A DNA stretch of 64,000 nt. It comes from CAWGOF01 sp963824225 (GTDB lineage: Bacteria > Acidobacteriota > Polarisedimenticolia > Polarisedimenticolales > Polarisedimenticolaceae). Location of the stretch: positions 3,410,001-3,474,000 of the forward strand of contig CAWGOF010000003.1 of NCBI GenBank assembly GCA_963824225.1. Reading direction: 5' to 3'. The notes under the pieces were generated by a model. That model had not been told where the DNA came from. It was given only the letters and a program-made list of their open reading frames with translations, and made no database searches. Of the stretch, positions 25,789 to 34,415 are shown in pieces. Numbering within the stretch: the stretch's first letter is position 1; every line of letters begins with the position of its first letter. The position numbers and the translations under genes are program-made.

Positions 25789-26502
25789 ATGCGCTGGCTA
25801 GTCGGGGATGTCCACGGGTGCGCGCGGCAGCTCGATCGGCTGATCGAGACGATCCGGCTCGATCCCGACGAGGACGAGCTGTGGTGCGTCGGGGACCTGG
25901 TGAACACGGGGCCCGACTCGCTCGCCGTCCTGCGCCTGTGGCGCGACGTCCGAGGCCGCGGCGTTGTGGGGAACCACGACGTGTACGCGTTGCGGGCGTT
26001 CGCCGGGGTGCGCAAGCGCCGCGCGGACGCGCTCGGTCCGCTGTTCGCCGCGCAAGATGCGCCCGAGCTGCTCGCGCGGCTGCGCCAGCTTCCAATTCTC
26101 GTGCGCCTGCCGGGTGACGAGCGCGTGCGCGAAGCGTGGATCGTCCATGCCGGCCTCCATCCGACGTGGCTCGACCTGCCCGCGGTCGCCGAGCGCGTCA
26201 ATCCGGGGCCGCACGACGACGCGTGGCTCAAGAGCGACGACGTTGCGTTCGCCACACGGGTCCGGTTCTGCACGCCCGACGGCGAGCGGAACGACGAGAC
26301 CGGTCCACCCGAGGCGGCTGTCGCGCCGTTCCGTCCGTGGGACGAGCTGTGGCGCGGACGCGAGTTCGTGGTCCACGGGCACTGGGCTCGCCGGGGGTTC
26401 TACCGCACCGCAAACACGATGGGCCTCGACTCGGGCTGCGTCTACGGCAACGAGCTGACCGCCTGGTGCCAGGAGGAAGACCGCCTCGTCCGCGTCAAAT
26501 AA
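25789..26502 (+). CDS. ApaH/PrpA-like metallophosphatase
   Basis: 237 residues. All calcineurin-type metallophosphoesterase motifs are present: GDVHGC (about residues 6-11), GDLVNTGPDS (about 34-43), GNHD (about 62-65), a histidine in IVHAG and HGHW near residue 200. This is the signature shared by symmetrical bis(5'-nucleosyl)-tetraphosphatase ApaH and PrpA-type Ser/Thr phosphatases; the sequence alone does not separate the two. No signal peptide. The start is seven bases after a TAAGGT hexamer. It ends 11 bases from the stop of the convergent DUF5916 gene. Confidence 0.88.
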   Translation: MRWLVGDVHGCARQLDRLIETIRLDPDEDELWCVGDLVNTGPDSLAVLRLWRDVRGRGVVGNHDVYALRAFAGVRKRRADALGPLFAAQDAPELLARLRQLPILVRLPGDERVREAWIVHAGLHPTWLDLPAVAERVNPGPHDDAWLKSDDVAFATRVRFCTPDGERNDETGPPEAAVAPFRPWDELWRGREFVVHGHWARRGFYRTANTMGLDSGCVYGNELTAWCQEEDRLVRVK

Positions 26503-26513
26503 AGGTCCCCGTT

Positions 26514-28757
26514 TCAGGGGCGGAGCAGGTAGGAGAGCTTGAGGAACGCCAGGCTCGCTTCGCCGCGCTGGTTGAGCGGGTCGTCGATCGTGCCCGTGCC
26601 GTACCCCGCGTAGAGCGCGGTCCACGGGTTCACGAGGTACGTGAGGAGCAGATCGCCGCCGATCCGCTCGCGCGCCTCGGTCGAGGTCCAGGCCGGATCG
26701 ACCTCCGTCCGCACGCGCTCGACGATCGCGCGCAAGGACAGCCGTCGGTTGATCTGCCCGTACGCCCGCAGGCTGATCACGCGATCGCGCAGGATCCGGG
26801 CCCCGCTCGCATCGTCCGCGAGGTGCGTCTCGAGCGCGATCGCGTCGATGCGCAGGCGATCGATCGGCCGGAACGAGAGCTCGAGCTGCCCGGCGTCGAT
26901 GTGGGCCGGCTCGGGCTCGGCCCCCAGCGCCGGATCGTGGTTGATCGTGCGGCCGGTCTGGATCAGCGCCTCGACACCGAGCGCGGCAAACGCGTCCGAT
27001 TCGACCTCGAGCTCATAGAGCGCGACCGAGTAATCGCGATCGGTGACGAGCGCGGGGTTGTCCTCCGGGCGCAGCCGCTCGTGGCCGATCTGCGCGCCGA
27101 GCGCGAAGATCGTTTCGCGCCGCAGCTCCCAGGCGAAGCCGGGCTCGGCGAACTCGTCGAGACGCGTCCCGTCGTGATCCTCGATGCGCACGGCCGCGAT
27201 GTCAGGGCCGAAGGCCACGAGGCTCGGGCCCTCGGGCCGGAACCGGTAACCGAAGTGCCCGTGCGTGTCGCGCACGTCCACGCGCGGAACGAAGCCCAGG
27301 TCGGTGTGGAACTCGCGCCCGATGTCGAGGTAGTGCAGGTGCGCGTTCGCCTTGCGTCCCTGGCGATTGAACTCGAAGCTCCACGCCGTGTCGTCGCGCT
27401 CGGGGCCGAGCGTCGCATCCCGCGTCTCGGACAGCGCGCCCTGGAGCTTCGTCTCCCAATTGTCGTTGATCTTGATGCGCGCGTCGGCGCTGGCCACGCG
27501 ATTGTGCCCGTCGCCCAGCTCGCGATCGGTGAAGAACAGGCCGACGTTCGACTGCCGCGAGACATCGCGGCGCACGCGGGCGACGCCGTTCCACGCGCGC
27601 TCGCCATGGAGCGGGTCGCCCGCAGGCGCCAGATCTCCCGGAAGCTCGTCGTCGATCGCCAGCACGCCGAGCGAGTACGGTCCGGCCTTGCCCGTGACGC
27701 GCAGGCCGCCCGACGGATCGGTGATCCGGCGCGTGAACAGCAGATCGAGCGGCGTCCGGAAGTAGTCCGCGTTCTCGAGGAAGAACGGCCGCTTCTCCGG
27801 GAAGAACACCTCGAACCGCTGGTTCACCGTGACCTGCGGCACGTCGGCCTCGACCTGGCTGAAGTCCGGATTGAGCGTGGCGTCGAGCGCCATGCTGTCC
27901 GTGAACACCCACTTGAGATCCCCGCCGGCGTCGAGATCGTCCCGCTCCTCGGCCGGGCCGCTTTCCGGATCGACGCGCTCGGCGGACGTCGCGGCGTACG
28001 GGATCAGCCACAGGTTCGACGCGCGCTCGATTCCGGCGAACCCCGACATCGTCGCCGCCTGGTTCAGCCGGCCCTCGATGCGGCTCGACACACGGGGCCA
28101 GAACGACGTCTCACCGTTGCGCGTGATGTCCCGCACCAGGATCACGCGCCACGTGCGCTCCTCGTCGGGCGGCGCCGGTGGAAAGCGCAGGCTGGCGAAC
28201 GGGATCGCCATCCACACGACGTACCCCCGATCGGTCAGCCGACCCCGCGAATCCCACACCGTGTCCCACGCCTCGTCGAACTCCTGGCCCTCGGTCCAGA
28301 TCGCGTCCCACTGGATCCCGTACGGGTTCGTCAGGAACGAGAACGCTCGGCGCTGGTCGTTGAACGAGTCGATCTGGATCTCAACCGTATCGTCGGGAAA
28401 CACCGACTCGCGGCGCGTCATCCGCGCGCGGACGCGTGCGGGCTCGTCGTCGAACGCGACGAACACGACGTACAGCCGCGTGTCGTCATGGCCCAGGTAC
28501 ACGTCGGTGTCCTGGCTCGCCGGCGCACCGTCCTCCGGCTCGCGCTGGTAGAACCCCGACACGTGCAGGAGCTCGCCCGCGAGATCGGCCGGCGGCGCCA
28601 TCGACAGGAACTCCTCGAGCGTCGGCGCGCGGTGCAGCCGCCCGACGCGCACGCTCGGCCGGTCCGCCGCGAGGTCGGCAGCCCCGGCGTCGCTCGCCAC
28701 GACGAGGCAGGCGAAGCCAAAGAGGATGGGGACGGTCCGCTTCTTTCGCGCGCGCAT
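26514..28757 (-). CDS. DUF5916/carbohydrate-binding family 9-like outer-membrane protein
   Basis: 747 residues with a signal peptide (VPILFGFACLVVASDAGA). Residues about 60-230 form the CBM9-like sandwich (DTDVYLGHDDTRLYVVFVA, TNPYGIQWDAIW, WMAIPFASLRF). DUF5916 follows (SRIEGRLNQAA, LDATLNPDFSQVEADVPQV, FFPEKRPFFLENADYF), and the rest alternates amphipathic strands typical of a beta-barrel, ending with the hydrophobic LAFLKLSYLLRP. Members are predicted outer-membrane proteins of uncertain substrate. The start lies eight bases downstream of a TAGTCT hexamer. Confidence 0.88.
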   Translation of the reverse strand: MRARKKRTVPILFGFACLVVASDAGAADLAADRPSVRVGRLHRAPTLEEFLSMAPPADLAGELLHVSGFYQREPEDGAPASQDTDVYLGHDDTRLYVVFVAFDDEPARVRARMTRRESVFPDDTVEIQIDSFNDQRRAFSFLTNPYGIQWDAIWTEGQEFDEAWDTVWDSRGRLTDRGYVVWMAIPFASLRFPPAPPDEERTWRVILVRDITRNGETSFWPRVSSRIEGRLNQAATMSGFAGIERASNLWLIPYAATSAERVDPESGPAEERDDLDAGGDLKWVFTDSMALDATLNPDFSQVEADVPQVTVNQRFEVFFPEKRPFFLENADYFRTPLDLLFTRRITDPSGGLRVTGKAGPYSLGVLAIDDELPGDLAPAGDPLHGERAWNGVARVRRDVSRQSNVGLFFTDRELGDGHNRVASADARIKINDNWETKLQGALSETRDATLGPERDDTAWSFEFNRQGRKANAHLHYLDIGREFHTDLGFVPRVDVRDTHGHFGYRFRPEGPSLVAFGPDIAAVRIEDHDGTRLDEFAEPGFAWELRRETIFALGAQIGHERLRPEDNPALVTDRDYSVALYELEVESDAFAALGVEALIQTGRTINHDPALGAEPEPAHIDAGQLELSFRPIDRLRIDAIALETHLADDASGARILRDRVISLRAYGQINRRLSLRAIVERVRTEVDPAWTSTEARERIGGDLLLTYLVNPWTALYAGYGTGTIDDPLNQRGEASLAFLKLSYLLRP

Positions 28758-28765
28758 GGAGCGCG

Positions 28766-28771
28766 AGACTA
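28766..28771 (-). promoter_or_regulatory. -10 hexamer TAGTCT, leaderless-type promoter of the DUF5916 gene
   Basis: On the minus strand TAGTCT is followed by eight bases and ATG 28757, with no ribosome-binding site. Confidence 0.45.
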
Positions 28772-28799
28772 GCCGATCGATGGACGACGCGGCAACGAG

Positions 28800-28829
28800 T
28801 TGGGCGGGCTGCGCCGGATCCGGTAGGAT
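28800..28829 (+). promoter_or_regulatory. Promoter of the aceE operon
   Basis: TTGGGC (28800-28805), an 18-base spacer and TAGGAT (28824-28829) form a recognisable -35/-10 pair. The leader of about 20 bases carries GAGGAG. This contrasts with the -10-only promoters nearby. Confidence 0.5.
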
Positions 28830-28855
28830 ACGACCGGCGACGCGTGAGGAGACGG

Positions 28856-31534
28856 ATGGCCGAGACGATGAAGAGCCCCGAGGAGCGCGAGACCGACCTC
28901 CAGGAAGAGCGCGAGTGGATCGACTCGCTCGACTACGTGGTCAAGCACGGCGGCGAGGAGCGCGTGCGCGATCTGCTGCGCGCGCTCCAGCGGCGCGCGG
29001 CCGAATTCGGCATCTCTTTGCCCTACACCACGAACACGCCGTACGTGAACACGATCAGCCGCCAGGACCAGCCGCGCTTTCCCGGCCAGCGCGAGATCGA
29101 GCGGCGAATCAAGAGCATCCTGCGCTGGAACGCGATGGCCATGGTCGTGCGCGCGAACCGGGAGGAGGGCGGCATCGGCGGCCACATCTCGACCTACGCG
29201 TCGGCGGCCACGCTGTACGAGATCGGCTTCAACCACTTCTTCCACGGCAAGGACGATTCGTCGGGTGGCGACCAGATCTACTTCCAGGGCCATGCGAGCC
29301 CCGGGATCTACGCCCGGGCGTTCCTCGAGGGGCGCCTGACCGAGGACCAGCTGGCGAACTTCCGCCGCGAGCTGCGCGGAGCGGGCGGGCTCCCGTCCTA
29401 CCCGCACCCGCGGGCGATGCCCGAGTTCTGGGAGTTCCCGACCGTGTCGATGGGCCTCGGCCCGATCCTGGCGATCTACCAGGCGCGGTTCAACCGGTAC
29501 CTCGAGGATCGTGGGCTCAAGCAGCGCACGGGACGCGTGTGGGCGTTCGTCGGCGACGGTGAGACGGACGAGCCCGAGAGCCTCGGCGCGATCAGCCTCG
29601 CCTCGCGCGAGAAGCTGGACAACCTGATCTTCGTCATCAACTGCAACCTGCAGCGGCTCGACGGACCCGTGCGCGGAAACGGCAAGATCATCCAGGAGCT
29701 CGAGGCGGTGTTCCGCGGCGCGGGCTGGAACGTGATCAAGGTCATCTGGGGCGACGCGTGGGATCCGCTGTTCGCCCTCGACCAGGATGGGTTGCTCGCG
29801 CGGCGCATGGAGGAGGTCGTCGACGGCGACTACCAGAACTACAGCGTCAAGCCCGGAAGCCACATCCGCGAGCACTTCTTCGGCGCCCATCCCAAGCTCC
29901 TGGCGATGGTCGAGGGGTTCACCGACGACGAGCTGCGGAAGCTGAGGCGCGGGGGGCACGATCCGGAGAAGGTCTACGCGGCGTACAAGGCCGCGGTCGA
30001 GCACAAGGGTGCCCCGACCGTGATCCTGGCCAAGACGATCAAGGGCTACGGGCTGGGCGAGGCCGGCGAGGGCAAGAACATCACGCACCAGCAGAAGAAG
30101 CTGAACCTCGAGGAGCTGCGCGAGTTCCGCTCGCGATTCGGCATCCCGATCGCGGACGAGCAGGTTGGCGAGGCCCCGTTCTACAAGCCGGCGGACGACA
30201 GCCCCGAGATGCGCTATCTGCGCGAGCGGCGCATGAAGCTCGGGGGCTTCCTGCCCACGCGCAGCCCCGACGCGCCGGCGATCACCGCGCCGAAGGACGA
30301 GGTGTTCGCCGAGTTCCTCGAGGGCTCGGAGGAGCGCGAGGCCTCGACGACCATGGTGTTCGTGCGCCTGCTGGCCAAGCTGCTGCGCGACGAGAGCGTC
30401 GGCCGCCAGATCGTCCCGATCGTGCCCGACGAGGCCCGCACGTTCGGCATGGAGGCGCTGTTCCGGCAGGTCGGGATCTACTCCCACGTGGGCCAGAAGT
30501 ACGAGCCCGTCGACCGCGAGACGCTCCTGTACTACAAGGAGGCCAAGGACGGCCAGATCCTCGAGGAAGGGATCACCGAGGCCGGCTCGCTCAGCTCGTT
30601 CGTCGCCGCGGGCACGGCCTACGCGACGCACGGCGTGACGACGATCCCGTTCTTCATCTTCTATTCGATGTTCGGGTTCCAGCGCATCGGCGACCTGGTG
30701 TGGGCCGCGGGCGACATGCGCTGCCGCGGGTTCCTCGTCGGGGCGACCGCGGGGCGCACGACCCTCGCCGGCGAGGGGCTGCAGCATCAGGACGGGCACA
30801 GCCACGTCCTGGCCTACACGTATCCGCACGTGGTGGCGTACGACCCGGCGTTCGCCTACGAGATCGCGGTCATCGTCCGCGATGGCCTGCGCCGGATGTA
30901 CGTCGAGCGCGAGAACGTGTGCTTCTACATGACCGTGGGGAACGAGACGTACTCGATGCCGCCGATGCCCGAGGACGCCGAGCCGGGGATTCTTCGCGGC
31001 GCGTATCGGTTCCGCTCGGCGGGGAGCGCGGGCGACGCGGCGAAGGTCAAGCTGCTCGGGAGCGGCGCGATCCTCAACGAGGTCCTCGAAGCGCAACGCC
31101 TGCTGCACGACAGGTACGGCGTGGCGTCCGAGGCGTGGTCGGTGACGAGCTACCAGCAGCTGTCGCGCGAGGCGTTCGACGTCGAGCGCTGGAACCGGCT
31201 GCACCCGCTCGAGACGCCGCGGGTGTCGTATGCCCAGCGCTGCTTCGGGGACAAGGCGTCGCTCGTCGTCGCCGCATCGGATTACATGAAGGTCCTGCCG
31301 GCCTCGATCCGGCCGTGGATCGGCGGCTCGCTCGTCGCGCTCGGGACGGACGGTTTCGGACGCAGCGAAGCGCGCGGAACGCTGCGCGACTACTTCGGCG
31401 TCGATTCGCGCCACGTGGCCTGGGCCACGATCCAGGCCCTGGCGCGCGACGGACGCGTCGATCGGAAGCTCGTTCCGCGCGCGGCCCGCGAGCTCGAGAT
31501 CGATCCCGAGCGCGCCGACCCGACGCGGCTCTGA
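28856..31534 (+). CDS. aceE: Pyruvate dehydrogenase E1 component (homodimeric type)
   Basis: 892 residues, the usual AceE length. It decarboxylates pyruvate with thiamine diphosphate and acetylates the E2 lipoyl arm. Recognisable segments: RWNAMAMVVRAN and GGHISTYASAATLYEIGFNH near the N-terminus, the ThDP-binding GDGETDEPESLGAI to INCNLQRLDGPVRG (about residues 230-280), KTIKGYGLG, EGITEAGSLSSFVAAGTAY, and LAGEGLQHQDGHSHV (about 640-655). The start has GAGGAG upstream. aceF follows after 15 bases; E3 (lpdA) lies 8 kb away at 41123. Confidence 0.97.
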   Translation: MAETMKSPEERETDLQEEREWIDSLDYVVKHGGEERVRDLLRALQRRAAEFGISLPYTTNTPYVNTISRQDQPRFPGQREIERRIKSILRWNAMAMVVRANREEGGIGGHISTYASAATLYEIGFNHFFHGKDDSSGGDQIYFQGHASPGIYARAFLEGRLTEDQLANFRRELRGAGGLPSYPHPRAMPEFWEFPTVSMGLGPILAIYQARFNRYLEDRGLKQRTGRVWAFVGDGETDEPESLGAISLASREKLDNLIFVINCNLQRLDGPVRGNGKIIQELEAVFRGAGWNVIKVIWGDAWDPLFALDQDGLLARRMEEVVDGDYQNYSVKPGSHIREHFFGAHPKLLAMVEGFTDDELRKLRRGGHDPEKVYAAYKAAVEHKGAPTVILAKTIKGYGLGEAGEGKNITHQQKKLNLEELREFRSRFGIPIADEQVGEAPFYKPADDSPEMRYLRERRMKLGGFLPTRSPDAPAITAPKDEVFAEFLEGSEEREASTTMVFVRLLAKLLRDESVGRQIVPIVPDEARTFGMEALFRQVGIYSHVGQKYEPVDRETLLYYKEAKDGQILEEGITEAGSLSSFVAAGTAYATHGVTTIPFFIFYSMFGFQRIGDLVWAAGDMRCRGFLVGATAGRTTLAGEGLQHQDGHSHVLAYTYPHVVAYDPAFAYEIAVIVRDGLRRMYVERENVCFYMTVGNETYSMPPMPEDAEPGILRGAYRFRSAGSAGDAAKVKLLGSGAILNEVLEAQRLLHDRYGVASEAWSVTSYQQLSREAFDVERWNRLHPLETPRVSYAQRCFGDKASLVVAASDYMKVLPASIRPWIGGSLVALGTDGFGRSEARGTLRDYFGVDSRHVAWATIQALARDGRVDRKLVPRAARELEIDPERADPTRL

Positions 31535-31549
31535 GCCGTGGGGGCGACG

Positions 31550-32854
31550 ATGCAGGAGCTGCGGCTGCCCGAGCTGGGCGAGAACATCGACACGGCGACG
31601 GTGGCCCAGGTGCTCGTGAAACCCGGCGACGCGGTACGGCGCGACCAGCCGGTGCTCGAGGTCGAGACCGAGAAGGCGACGCTCGAGGTCCCGGCGACGA
31701 CGGACGGGACCGTGCGCGAGGTGCTCGTGAACGCGGGCCAGAAGATCCGCGTCGGGGCGACGATCCTGCGCTTCGAAGCGCCGGCCGAGGCGCAACCCCA
31801 GGCACCGTCGAAGCCTGCGCCGGCATCGACCGTCGCAGCGCCCCAGCCGGCACCGGCGCCCGCAGCGCCGGCGGCGATCGCGGAGCGCGGCGCGGCGGCG
31901 GTCATCGAGTTCCCGGCCCAGCCGAAAGCCGCGCGGCCCGAGATCGGGCGCAGCGTCCCCGCCGCCCCGTCCGTGCGCGCGCTCGCCCGCGAGCTCGGCC
32001 TCGACATCCTCGAGGTCCCGGGGAGCGGCCCGCACGGCCGCATCTCGCGTGACGACGTGAAGGCGCATGCGAAGCGCCTGCTCGCGTCCCCCGCGGCTCG
32101 CTCGGCGCCGGCGACGAGCCCGATCCCCGCCCTGCCCGACTTCTCGGCGTGGGGTGAGGTCGAGACCGAGGAGCTGTCGGCCGTGCGTCGCGCGACGGCC
32201 AAGGCGATGGCCCAGGCCTGGGCCCAGGTGCCGCACGTCACGCAGTTCGACCACGCCGACGTGACCCAGCTCGACGAGCTGCGCCGGCGGTTCAACGAGC
32301 GCGACGAGGCGCGCTCGCGCAGGCTGACGATGACGGCGATCGTCATCAAGATCGTCGCCGCGGCGCTCGAGAAGTTCCCGCAGCTCAACGCGAGCCTGGA
32401 CCTGGCCCGCGAGGTCCTGGTGCGCAAGAAGTACGTCCACGTCGGCGTGGCCGTCGACACCGATCGGGGACTCCTCGTGCCGGTGATCAAGGACGCGAAC
32501 GCGAAGGGCGTGCTGGCGATCGTCGACGAGCTGACCCGGCTCTCGGGCCGGGCCCGCGAGCGCAAGCTGACCCTCGACGAGATGAGCGGCGCGAGCTTCA
32601 CGGTATCGAACCTCGGGGGTCTCGGGACGACCTACTTCTCGCCGATCGTGCCGTGGCCGCAGGTCGCGATCCTCGGTGTGGGCCGGGCCGAGATGCGGCC
32701 GGTCTGGACCGACGGCGCGTTCAAGCCGCGGCTCGTCCTGCCGCTCTCGGTGTCCTACGACCACCGCGCGATCGACGGCGCGGACGCCGCCCGCTTCGCG
32801 CGGTGGATCGCCGAGGCGCTCGAGCAGCCGCTGCTGCTCCTGGTCGAGGAGTAA
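31550..32854 (+). CDS. aceF: Pyruvate dehydrogenase E2, dihydrolipoamide acetyltransferase
   Basis: 434 residues from ATG 31550 (GTG 31538 is the alternative). There is a single lipoyl domain at residues 1-77 with lipoyl-lysine 42 in ETEKATLEV, an Ala/Pro-rich linker (about 85-120), a peripheral-subunit-binding domain (APSVRALARELGLDI, GPHGRISRDDV, about 140-178), and the catalytic acyltransferase domain ending in SYDHRAIDGADAARF (catalytic His about 405). One lipoyl domain is fewer than the three of E. coli AceF. It sits directly behind aceE. Confidence 0.96.
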   Translation: MQELRLPELGENIDTATVAQVLVKPGDAVRRDQPVLEVETEKATLEVPATTDGTVREVLVNAGQKIRVGATILRFEAPAEAQPQAPSKPAPASTVAAPQPAPAPAAPAAIAERGAAAVIEFPAQPKAARPEIGRSVPAAPSVRALARELGLDILEVPGSGPHGRISRDDVKAHAKRLLASPAARSAPATSPIPALPDFSAWGEVETEELSAVRRATAKAMAQAWAQVPHVTQFDHADVTQLDELRRRFNERDEARSRRLTMTAIVIKIVAAALEKFPQLNASLDLAREVLVRKKYVHVGVAVDTDRGLLVPVIKDANAKGVLAIVDELTRLSGRARERKLTLDEMSGASFTVSNLGGLGTTYFSPIVPWPQVAILGVGRAEMRPVWTDGAFKPRLVLPLSVSYDHRAIDGADAARFARWIAEALEQPLLLLVEE

Positions 32855-32873
32855 CTCCGCCGCTCCGTCCGCG

Positions 32874-32879
32874 TATACT
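32874..32879 (+). promoter_or_regulatory. -10 hexamer TATACT, leaderless-type promoter
   Basis: TATACT followed by six bases and ATG 32886; begins 20 bases after the aceF stop. No -35 is seen. Confidence 0.5.
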
Positions 32880-32885
32880 GCGCCG

Positions 32886-34337
32886 ATGTCGACGAGCCGT
32901 TCCCCGCGCCTGACGCCGACGCAGTGGATGGTCTGCTTCATCGCCGCCGTCGGCTTCCTGTTCGACATCTACGAGCTGCTGATGCTGCCGCTGATCGTGA
33001 AGCCGGCGCTCGCGGCGCTCGGCGGCATGGCGGCGGACGGCTCGAGCCCGCTGCTCGTTCCGGGGACGCCCGAATTCACGATGTGGGGTCGTCGGCTGTT
33101 CTTCATCCCGGCGATCTTCGGCGGGATCTTCGGTCTCCTGGGCGGCTACCTCACCGACCGGCTGGGGCGGCGGCGGGTGCTGACGTTCAGCATCTTGCTG
33201 TACGCCGCCTCCGCGTTCGCCTCGGGCTTCGCCACGAATCTCTGGCAGCTGCTCGTGCTGCGCTGCTTCGTGTTCGTCGGCGTGTGCGTCGAGTTCGTCG
33301 CCGCCGTGGCTTGGCTCGCCGAGCTGTTCCCCGATCCGCGGCAGCGCGAGAAGGTCCTGGGCTACACGCAGGCGTTCTCGTCGCTCGGCGGATTCCTCGT
33401 CGCCCTGGCCAACCGATCGGCCGTCTCGTCGGCCGACCTGCTGCCCGCGATTCATGGCGCCCACGAGGCCTGGCGCTACACGCTGATCTCGGGACTGATC
33501 CCCGCGCTGCCGCTCCTCGTGATCCGGCCGTTCCTCCCCGAATCGCCGGTGTGGCAGCGCAAGCGCGAGACCGGTCAGCTGAAGCGCCCGAGCATCGCCG
33601 CGATCTTCTCGCCCGAGCTCAGACGCACGACGCTCGTCACCGCGGTCGTCGTTGCGAGCTGCTACGGCATGGCGTTCGGCGCGATCCAGCACCTGCCGCA
33701 GATCGTCCCGGGCCTCGCCGACGTCAAGGCCGAGGTCAAGGCGGCGCAGGACCAAGCCACGGCGGCCGCGGCTGCCGCAAGCAAGCCCGCGCCACCACCG
33801 AAGGCGATCATCGGCCTGGGCAAGCGCGTGGAAGAGGCCCGGGCGGCCGAGGTGCAGCTGTGGCAGGAGACGGGCGGGCTGCTTGGCCGCATCGCTCTCG
33901 CAATCGCCGCGCTGTGGTTCCTCAGTCGCCGGGCGCTGCTGCGGACGTTCCACCTCCCGGCACTCCTCGTCGTACCCGTGTTCTTCTACTGGCTCGGCGA
34001 CCATCTGGCAGGCGGCGGGAGCCTCGGGTTCGTCAAGTGGGGCGCCGCGGTGTGCGGGTTCTTCGTCGTCTCGACGTTCAGCTTCTGGGGCAACTACCTG
34101 CCACTCGTCTATCCCGTGCACCTGCGCGGCACGGGCGAGAGCTTCGCTGCGAACATTGGCGGCCGGATCCTCGGGACCTCGGCCGCATGGTTCACGTTCA
34201 CGTACTCCGCCGCGACCCCGCCGAGCCCGGCCAAGATCGCGACGGTCGCCGCGGCCGTGGCGCTCGTGTTCGCGCTCGTCGGGGCGATCGCGACCGCATG
34301 GCTTCCCGAGCCCGGACGCGACACGGCTCTCGAGTGA
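32886..34337 (+). CDS. MFS transporter with an internal cytoplasmic insertion
   Basis: 483 residues. N-terminal half: TM1 FIAAVGFLFDIYELLMLPLI, then the family loop motif GYLTDRLGRRRVL between TM2 and TM3 (about residues 91-103), and LAELFPDPRQREKVLG after TM4. Between TM7 and TM8 there is an Ala/Lys/Glu-rich stretch (DVKAEVKAAQDQATAAAAAA and following, about 280-330) that looks like a coiled-coil or linker not usual in the superfamily. The best general guess is a sugar or organic acid carrier. It follows the pyruvate dehydrogenase genes but has its own promoter, so a functional link is only suggestive. Confidence 0.85.
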   Translation: MSTSRSPRLTPTQWMVCFIAAVGFLFDIYELLMLPLIVKPALAALGGMAADGSSPLLVPGTPEFTMWGRRLFFIPAIFGGIFGLLGGYLTDRLGRRRVLTFSILLYAASAFASGFATNLWQLLVLRCFVFVGVCVEFVAAVAWLAELFPDPRQREKVLGYTQAFSSLGGFLVALANRSAVSSADLLPAIHGAHEAWRYTLISGLIPALPLLVIRPFLPESPVWQRKRETGQLKRPSIAAIFSPELRRTTLVTAVVVASCYGMAFGAIQHLPQIVPGLADVKAEVKAAQDQATAAAAAASKPAPPPKAIIGLGKRVEEARAAEVQLWQETGGLLGRIALAIAALWFLSRRALLRTFHLPALLVVPVFFYWLGDHLAGGGSLGFVKWGAAVCGFFVVSTFSFWGNYLPLVYPVHLRGTGESFAANIGGRILGTSAAWFTFTYSAATPPSPAKIATVAAAVALVFALVGAIATAWLPEPGRDTALE

Positions 34338-34390
34338 TTTCCCAACCCCCGGGGGCGATGAACGAGCTTGGCGCCGTGGGGCGTTGACGG

Positions 34391-34396
34391 TAGGTT
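34391..34396 (+). promoter_or_regulatory. -10 hexamer TAGGTT upstream of the ELWxxDGT gene
   Basis: TAGGTT is followed by a 19-base leader with GAGG before GTG 34416. No matching -35. Confidence 0.3.
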
Positions 34397-34415
34397 TCCT
34401 GCACACGAGGGTCGA

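Noticed and set aside
26503..26530. CCCCGTTTCAGGGG as terminator between the ApaH-like and DUF5916 genes
   Set aside because: Only a four-pair stem without a T-run.
28769..32968. A 1399-codon open frame antisense to aceE/aceF
   Set aside because: Composition follows the GC-rich third-position bias of the sense genes; no domain signature, and the sense strand encodes two certain enzymes.
34384..34396. TTGACG next to TAGGTT as a -35/-10 promoter
   Set aside because: The two boxes are one base apart, so they cannot form one promoter.
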